From: Paguma larvata
Taxonomy: Eukaryota > Chordata > Mammalia > Carnivora > Viverridae
Direction: 5' to 3'
Length of the DNA stretch: 64,000 nucleotides
Assembly (NCBI GenBank): GCA_030068075.1
Contig: CM057844.1
Span: forward strand, 16,290,001 to 16,354,000
The translations under genes were made by a program, and so were the position numbers. Positions 58,574 through 64,000 of this stretch are shown piece by piece. The stretch's first letter is position 1. Every line of letters begins with the position of its first letter. The notes under the pieces were generated by a model, which was not told the origin of the DNA, made no database searches, and saw only the letters and a program-made list of their open reading frames with translations.

Positions 58574-59286
58574 AAGACTATATATTTTTTAACTCATGTA
58601 TTTATTCAGCAAATATTTACTGAGCACTTACTGTACCAGGTATATACGTTGCCCTGGAAATGTAGAGCTCCACGTGTTTAAAATCAGCTACATTCAAAGA
58701 TGTCAGTGGATTGTTCTTGGATAATGTTTTCTTGTCCATATATATCTCTGGGATCTCAGGGACTAGACAGTGAACTGTATGAGAAGATTAACACCCTTTA
58801 AGAGTCATCTTGAAATTGGCTATTCTAGACCCCTCTAGAGAAGGATGAATAATCCTTAGAGAGGATGAAAAATTGTGCTTGAGTCTGGCTGCATCTGGGG
58901 GCCTGGCTGGACAGAGAAATGCATGCCTTGCTTTGGACAGCCCTTTCTCTGCTGGGCTGTGCCTAATCTCAATACCTGTCTTGGAGTAAATGCAACCCTC
59001 CCCATCATGTTGACTTTTTAACCCCGTGCACCTCCTCATAATGTGAAAGATCAAAATATTGTCCAATTTCAGTTTGTTATTGTTTTTCAGGAAAGTTGGT
59101 TTGTAGGCATCAGTTCATTGAGTGTTGCATGGTCAAGATAAAAAGGTTTGTAAAGGATGACCTAACAGCACCTTTGTGCCTAAATCTTGTTACAGAATTT
59201 GATCATTTAACACTTCTCCCCCTTTATTGCCTTTCCTAAGTCTTTTTTTTTTCTTGTGTGTGCATGTGCGTTCGTCTTATTCTTTT

Positions 59287-59497
59287 TTTTTTTTTTTTAA
59301 TTTAATGTTTAGTTTTGAGAGAGAGACAGAGTGGGTGGGATAGGGGCAGAGGGAGAGACACACACATAATCCAAAGCAGGCTCCAGGCTCAGAACTGTCA
59401 GTACGGAACCTGACGTGGGGCTCAAACTCACAAACTATGAGATCATGACCTGAGCCAAAGTCGAACTCTTAACTGACTGAGCCACCCAGGTGCCCCT
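59287..59497 (-). mobile_element. CAN-SINE
   Basis: Flanked by gtcttattctttt at 59,274-59,286 and 59,498-59,510 (exact). Head ends CCACCCAGGTGCCCC. Confidence 0.95.
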
Positions 59498-59789
59498 GTC
59501 TTATTCTTTTGGCAGACATCCTTTCCTACCTCTCTTTCTCCCCTACCATTTCTTCTCCTAACATAAAAATAATAGATGCCACATTTTGTAAAAATAATTC
59601 GGGAACGGAACAAAAAAGAAAAATAATTCAGGGGGAAGAATCAATATTTTCACAATGCTGAGCCTGCCCATCCAGAACCTGGCGTATCTTTCCATTTAAT
59701 CAAATCTTTAAAAAAATATATTTAATCATTATGTTGTACATGAAACTAATGTAATGTTATATGTCAGGTATAACTCAATAACATGACAA

Positions 59790-60000
59790 ACAGACAAAAA
59801 CTACAAAAATACATGAAAATAGGTGTAGTATAATGAACTCTCATCATCCGTCATCCAGATTCATCCGTTGTATCAGCATACATACAGCCAATCGTGGTTT
59901 GTCTACATCTCCTGCTCTCTACCCCTTGGTGGAATAATTTACATACTCTACTATTCACCTATTGTATGTAAACAATTCAGTGACATCAAGTCTTTTAAAA
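59790..60000 (-). mobile_element. Old L1 3' UTR, antisense
   Basis: 'gtataatgaactctcatcat', then 'ggtttgtctacatctcctgc', resembles antisense L1M 3' UTR. Confidence 0.5.
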
Positions 60001-60084
60001 ATATCTAATGCATTTATCCCTTGGTATTTTGAGTTGAGTGGAAGATTTTTTAAGTGTTATTTAATAAACACATTTAAGCAGATT

Positions 60085-60282
60085 AAAAAATTTTTAATGC
60101 TTATTTATTTTTGAGAGAGAGAACAAGCAGGCAAGGGGCAGAGAGAGACACACAGAAGATGAAGCAGACTCCGGGCTCCGAGCTCACAGCACAGAGCCTG
60201 ATGTGGGGCTCGAACTCACGAACTGCGAGATCATGGCCTGAGCCGAAGGCAGACACTTAACTGACTGAGCCACCCAGGCACC
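60085..60282 (-). mobile_element. CAN-SINE
   Basis: Flanked by catttaagcagatt at 60,071-60,084 and 60,283-60,296 (exact). Close to family consensus, so a young copy. Confidence 0.96.
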
Positions 60283-60664
60283 CATTTAAGCAGATTTTTA
60301 AAATATGCGTAGTTGGTGGCATCCCAAAATATTATTCAGTGTCCAGTGATTTTTTTTCCTGGATTATCCTGTCCTAATTTTTAAGGATTGATTAATTTTA
60401 TTTACTGCTTTTTCCTTCTGGGTATTATTCAGCAAAACAAAATGTTTCTCCACTTGTACTAATGTATTTTTGTGACATTATTCTGTAAATGTAATTTCCC
60501 TTTTACTTACATCCTATGTTAGTACTTCCAAATGGATTTCCAGCACATGTTACTGTTTGTTCACAACAGTTTATATTAAGAATGCTCGACCAACTCTTAA
60601 AATCTTCATAAGGCAAAGTTGATCTCAATTCCTTCTTATTTCAAATTTTATCTTCCTTTCTGTA

Positions 60665-61115
60665 TTAGTTCCCTTGGATAACTGTAAATTACTACAAACT
60701 TAGTTGCTTAAAACAACGGAAATTTATTCCCTCGCAATTCGGGAGACCAGAATTCCAAAATCAAAACGTTGGCAAGGCTGGCTTCCTCTGGAGGCTCTGT
60801 GAGAGTGTCTGTCCCATGCCACTCCTAGCTTCTTGTGGCCGCCAGTGGTCCTGGCATCCATTGGTCCGTAGCTACATAACGCCCATATCTGACTACATCT
60901 TCACATGGCCTTCCTCCTTCTCTGTGTCACACTTCCTTCTTCTTTCTCCTATGGGAACCTACCCTAAATCCAGGATAATCTCACCTCAAGATCCTTGATT
61001 TAATTATATGTATAATGACACTTATCCCAAATAAGATCGTATGCACAGGTATGGGGGCTTAGGACTTCGGCATATCTTTCTAAGAGACACGATTCAATCC
61101 ACTATATTTCTAAAC
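60665..61115 (-). mobile_element. MaLR-type LTR, antisense
   Basis: 'tagttcccttggataactgt', 'tagttgcttaaaacaacgg', 'cttcctctggaggctctgtg', 'tacatcttcacatggccttc' and 'caaataagatcgtatgcaca' follow a complete MaLR LTR in reverse. Explains the 60-codon frame at 60816. Confidence 0.75.
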
Positions 61116-62408
61116 AGGAATCTTCTCTGGATTCCTATTTTAGCATCTGCATGTGAAATGCTGGACCGTGTTAGAGCTTTATGACCTATGTATGATGTTT
61201 TCTAGGATCATAGGAACAAAGTGAGACCCTTAGCATGTTGCCAGGATGACGGCCTAACCTTCCAGTTTGCTTCCGTGTTATCCTTACTTGATCCGTTATC
61301 CAAAGAGCTGCTTGGTGACTTTTCAAAAAAATGTAAATCCAATTATGATTCTTTACTTTTTTACAGTGTAGGTAATGGGGCTTTGAATAAAGTCCTAACT
61401 CTTCATACAACATTTTTAAAGGCTGTGAATGATGCCTTCATCCTGTCCTGTCAGTACTCTGAGACTTCACACTTACTGTTCTCTCTGCTTGGATTAGAAC
61501 ATTCCCTGACCCCTCTCTGGTTGTTACTCTTACTTTAGATCTTAGCATGGACGCTCCTTTCTCTGTGGGCCCTCTGAGAACACCCAGCTCCTGAGTGTCC
61601 CATAGTATCTGTTCCAAATTTTCAGTCATGGCATTTGCCACTTGGATCGTCTTTACCCCTATGTTTACCTCTTTTCATCTGTGGATGATATAGCCCATAA
61701 GGAGGAAGGAGGTATACCACATTTGTCTTGTTCACAGTGTGGCCTGTTTCTAGCTTAGATCATGTTTGTTGAATGAAAAAAATAACGTAAAAAAGCAGAG
61801 TTCTGGTTGAAGTCCCAAGTATTTATTTCTAATTCCTCTTCTATTTAAGAAAGTGTCCGGATAGCTAGCTTAGCCTATAGCCTCTACTTTCTGAGAATGG
61901 CTCAAACTGCCACGTGTCTTTGGCAATGCATGATTTGCATTTGGGGGGACCCACCAGCAATACATCTTGTCTCCACCTATCAGATCTCACGTTGATGGGT
62001 CTGAAACTGGTTTGGCTAGTTTAAAGAGGCCCTTGTGAAAATTGTCTGCTATTAGTGGGGCACTCAAAATAGTTTCACCCTGAAAAATCATAAGCTACCT
62101 CAAAAGCAGTACAATTTAGGTTTCTTGAAGGAATAACTGTGAAATAAAAGATTTCACGTATTACAGTAATTTGTGAAAATATTCCTAAACTTTGGCTAAG
62201 TTTTTCCTGGAGAATTGATATTAATACATTAAATTCTAGCAGGGAAATATGCTTTGTTTTTCTATGTCAAGTGCCTTTGGAAAAGCTTGCTCTCATGCTT
62301 CCCTTTAGTTAAGAATTTACTTTTTAAATTTAAATATACTATTTCTCTATTTTCTTTTACAGATTTTTTTTCATATGTTTTTATTGATTAGCTATTCTTC
62401 TTTTATAG

Positions 62409-62524
62409 TTATGCTCCTTGGTGTCCGTCCTGCCAGCAGACTGACTCAGAATGGGAGACATTTGCAAAGAACGGCGAAATACTTCAAATCAGTGTGGGGA
62501 AAGTAGACGTCATTCAAGAGCCAG
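62409..62524 (+). CDS. TMX4: TMX4 exon 2: thioredoxin active site
   Basis: Encodes residues 58-96 of TMX4 plus one base of codon 97. The stretch YAPWCPSCQQTDSEWE contains the redox-active CPSC motif (Cys63 and Cys66 in this numbering), an atypical version of the CGHC/CPAC sites of related isomerases and the one I know from human TMX4. The following ILQISVGKVDVIQEPG forms the next strand and helix of the thioredoxin fold. The acceptor is ...tatag at 62,408 and the donor gtgctg starts at 62,525. The frame is open and consistent with exon 1. The rest of the gene (remaining thioredoxin domain, membrane span, acidic cytosolic tail) is not in the window. Confidence 0.96.
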
Positions 62525-62596
62525 GTGCTGTACATGTTGGACATGAAATGCAAAAGCTTATTACTTTTAATTTTGAATTTTTAAATTCAAAATTAT

Positions 62597-62804
62597 TTAT
62601 TTATTTTAATGTTTATTTTTGAGAGAGAGAGAGAGAGAGTGCGTGTGCATGAGTAGGGGAAGGACAGAGAGACAGGAGACACAGCAGGCTCCAGGCTCTG
62701 AGCTGTCAGCACAGAGCCCAACGTGGAGTTTGGACTCAGGAACTGCGAGATTAATGACGTGAACCAAAATCAGATGCTTCAGCAACTGAGCCACCCAGGT
62801 GCCC
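62597..62804 (-). mobile_element. CAN-SINE in TMX4 intron 2
   Basis: (GA)n body and head ending CCACCCAGGTGCCC. It lies only about 70 bp downstream of the exon 2 donor. Confidence 0.92.
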
Positions 62805-62814
62805 TTTTATTTTT

Positions 62815-63480
62815 AATTTTTTCAAACCATATAGAAGAGATGAAAGACTAGGATATTGAGTACTCATGAACTGACCATCCAGAATCAACAGATAACATGT
62901 TAACATATCCGTGTCTATGTATGTTGGTGTTGACATGTATATATTTTATATTATTACTATTAATTTGCTGAGTTCTTTAAAAATCAGTTGTAGACACCAT
63001 GATCCTTTACCCTCAGTACTTAAGCATATTAAAATCTTTCTCATTATTTCCCATTTTTTAAATAGTTTTTTGAACAAGGATCTAATCAAGGTTCACCAAT
63101 TGACTTTGGTAGTTATGCTTTTTAGTCTCCCTCATTCTAGAAAATAGTCTCCTATTTTTTTTTTTTTTTTCCATGACATTGATACTCTGAAGAGAACAGG
63201 CCGGGGATATGCCTAGGTGTTTCTCTGTGGGAACATTTAATTTATTCTTATATTTTCTGCAACTTGAATTTTGGTCTAGAGACATGATTCAGGTTAGATA
63301 TTTATGGCCAAGAGGACTTTATAGGTGATCCTGTGACTTAAATTGTATTCCATCAGAAGACACATATTATCACATTATCTCACATATTAAGACACATTAG
63401 TGATGTCGAGTTTGAGCTCTTGTTTAAGGTGATGACATATAACATCTCATTATAAAGAAAAGACCCCACTCTATGATTAG
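62815..63480 (-). mobile_element. Old L1 3' UTR, antisense
   Basis: 'gtagttatgctttttagtct', 'ccatgacattgatactctg', 'gattcaggttagatattta' and 'tgtttaaggtgatgacatat' follow the antisense 3' UTR of old L1 (L1ME-class). Intronic in TMX4. 63,481-63,690 holds nothing recognised. Confidence 0.72.
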
Positions 63481-63699
63481 CATAAATCTGTGGGGTGATA
63501 CATGGCATTGGTGATCTTACCTGAACAAATGATGACCTTACCTGAACCAAATATTTCACAGTGGGTTCCAGAATGGTGAATTTCTAATTCTGTTGTTCCA
63601 TCTGCTTTCATTAGCTGTTAATGATATAATTTTTCAAAAGAAAGAGGGAAATAGAAGAAACTCTTAAGTTCTGAGAGGATACACACAAATTGTATGTGG

Positions 63700-63830
63700 A
63701 GTTTAAACGTGGATCGAGCCCCAAGTCGGACACTGCACCGTGCATGGAGCCTGCTTGAGATTCTCTCTCTCTCTATCCCTCCCCCAACGCTTGTGTGTAC
63801 TCTCTCTCTAAAATAAAAATAAATATTATG
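63700..63830 (+). mobile_element. 5'-truncated CAN-SINE
   Basis: Only the part from 'gatcgagccccaagtcgg' through the CT body to the AAATAAAAATAAATATT tail. The head is missing. 63,831-64,000 is unassigned. Confidence 0.85.
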
Positions 63831-64000
63831 TATAAATTAAGAAGAAAAGTTGGACTTTTATGGTTCAAAGCTGAAATGTGACTGTTTTGAAGCTTATTTT
63901 TTCCACATTCAATTTCTTCCTATGGTATCCCTTTACAAGGGAAAAAAAGAAAGTAGGCAGGGAGATGTAGCTATTACTTTCTGTAACAACTGTGAGTGCA

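Larger units (their letters stand above)
50285..62408 (+). other. TMX4: TMX4 intron 1 (12,124 bp)
   Basis: Begins gtgagt and ends with acceptor ...cttttatag. It holds SINEs, MIR, MER20, an L1 stub and a MaLR LTR, all listed separately. 50,550-53,350 contains no recognised repeat apart from a T-run at 51,846-51,863. 55,500-56,990 and 61,116-62,408 are also unassigned. No internal exon was recognised. Confidence 0.9.

Overview
This is mammalian nuclear DNA from a carnivore, most likely a cat-family (feliform) species. The main evidence is about thirty copies of the tRNA-derived carnivore SINE (CAN-SINE). They share a head resembling GGGGCGCCTGGGTGGCTCAG, a CT-rich body and a CAAAAATAAATAAAC-type tail, which is the feline rather than the canine form. 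Many have recognisable target-site duplications. Repeat family names here come from memory of consensus sequences, not from a database search.

Layout. Bases 1-49,680 are intergenic and I found no supportable gene there. They are a mosaic of CAN-SINEs, ancient L1, MIR, MER20-type DNA transposon and MaLR-type LTR remnants, microsatellites, and unassigned AT-rich sequence. The dominant object is a full-length, minus-strand L1 at 22,481-29,349 (about 6.9 kb). It has an 11-bp target-site duplication, a GC-rich 5' UTR with a YY1 motif at its first bases, ORF1 with one frameshift near its C-terminus, and ORF2 with a single in-frame stop. It landed inside the 3' UTR of a much older plus-strand L1.

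The one cellular protein gene is TMX4 (thioredoxin-related transmembrane protein 4), on the plus strand. A CpG island at about 49,690-50,460 holds the promoter region and coding exon 1 (50,112-50,284: start codon, signal peptide and the start of the thioredoxin domain). A 12.1-kb intron follows. Exon 2 (62,409-62,524) carries the CPSC redox active site. The remaining exons lie beyond the right edge. From the human gene order around TMX4, the left 50 kb should be the spacer towards the PLCB1 5' end, but no PLCB1 sequence is visible here.

No operon, CRISPR array, virus or novel multi-gene system is visible. The points of interest are the near-intact L1, several clean retrotransposition scars (a poly(A)-only insertion, a 140-bp L1 stub with a perfect 19-bp duplication, nested and tandem SINEs), candidate CTCF, RFX and NRF1 sites, and expandable microsatellites.
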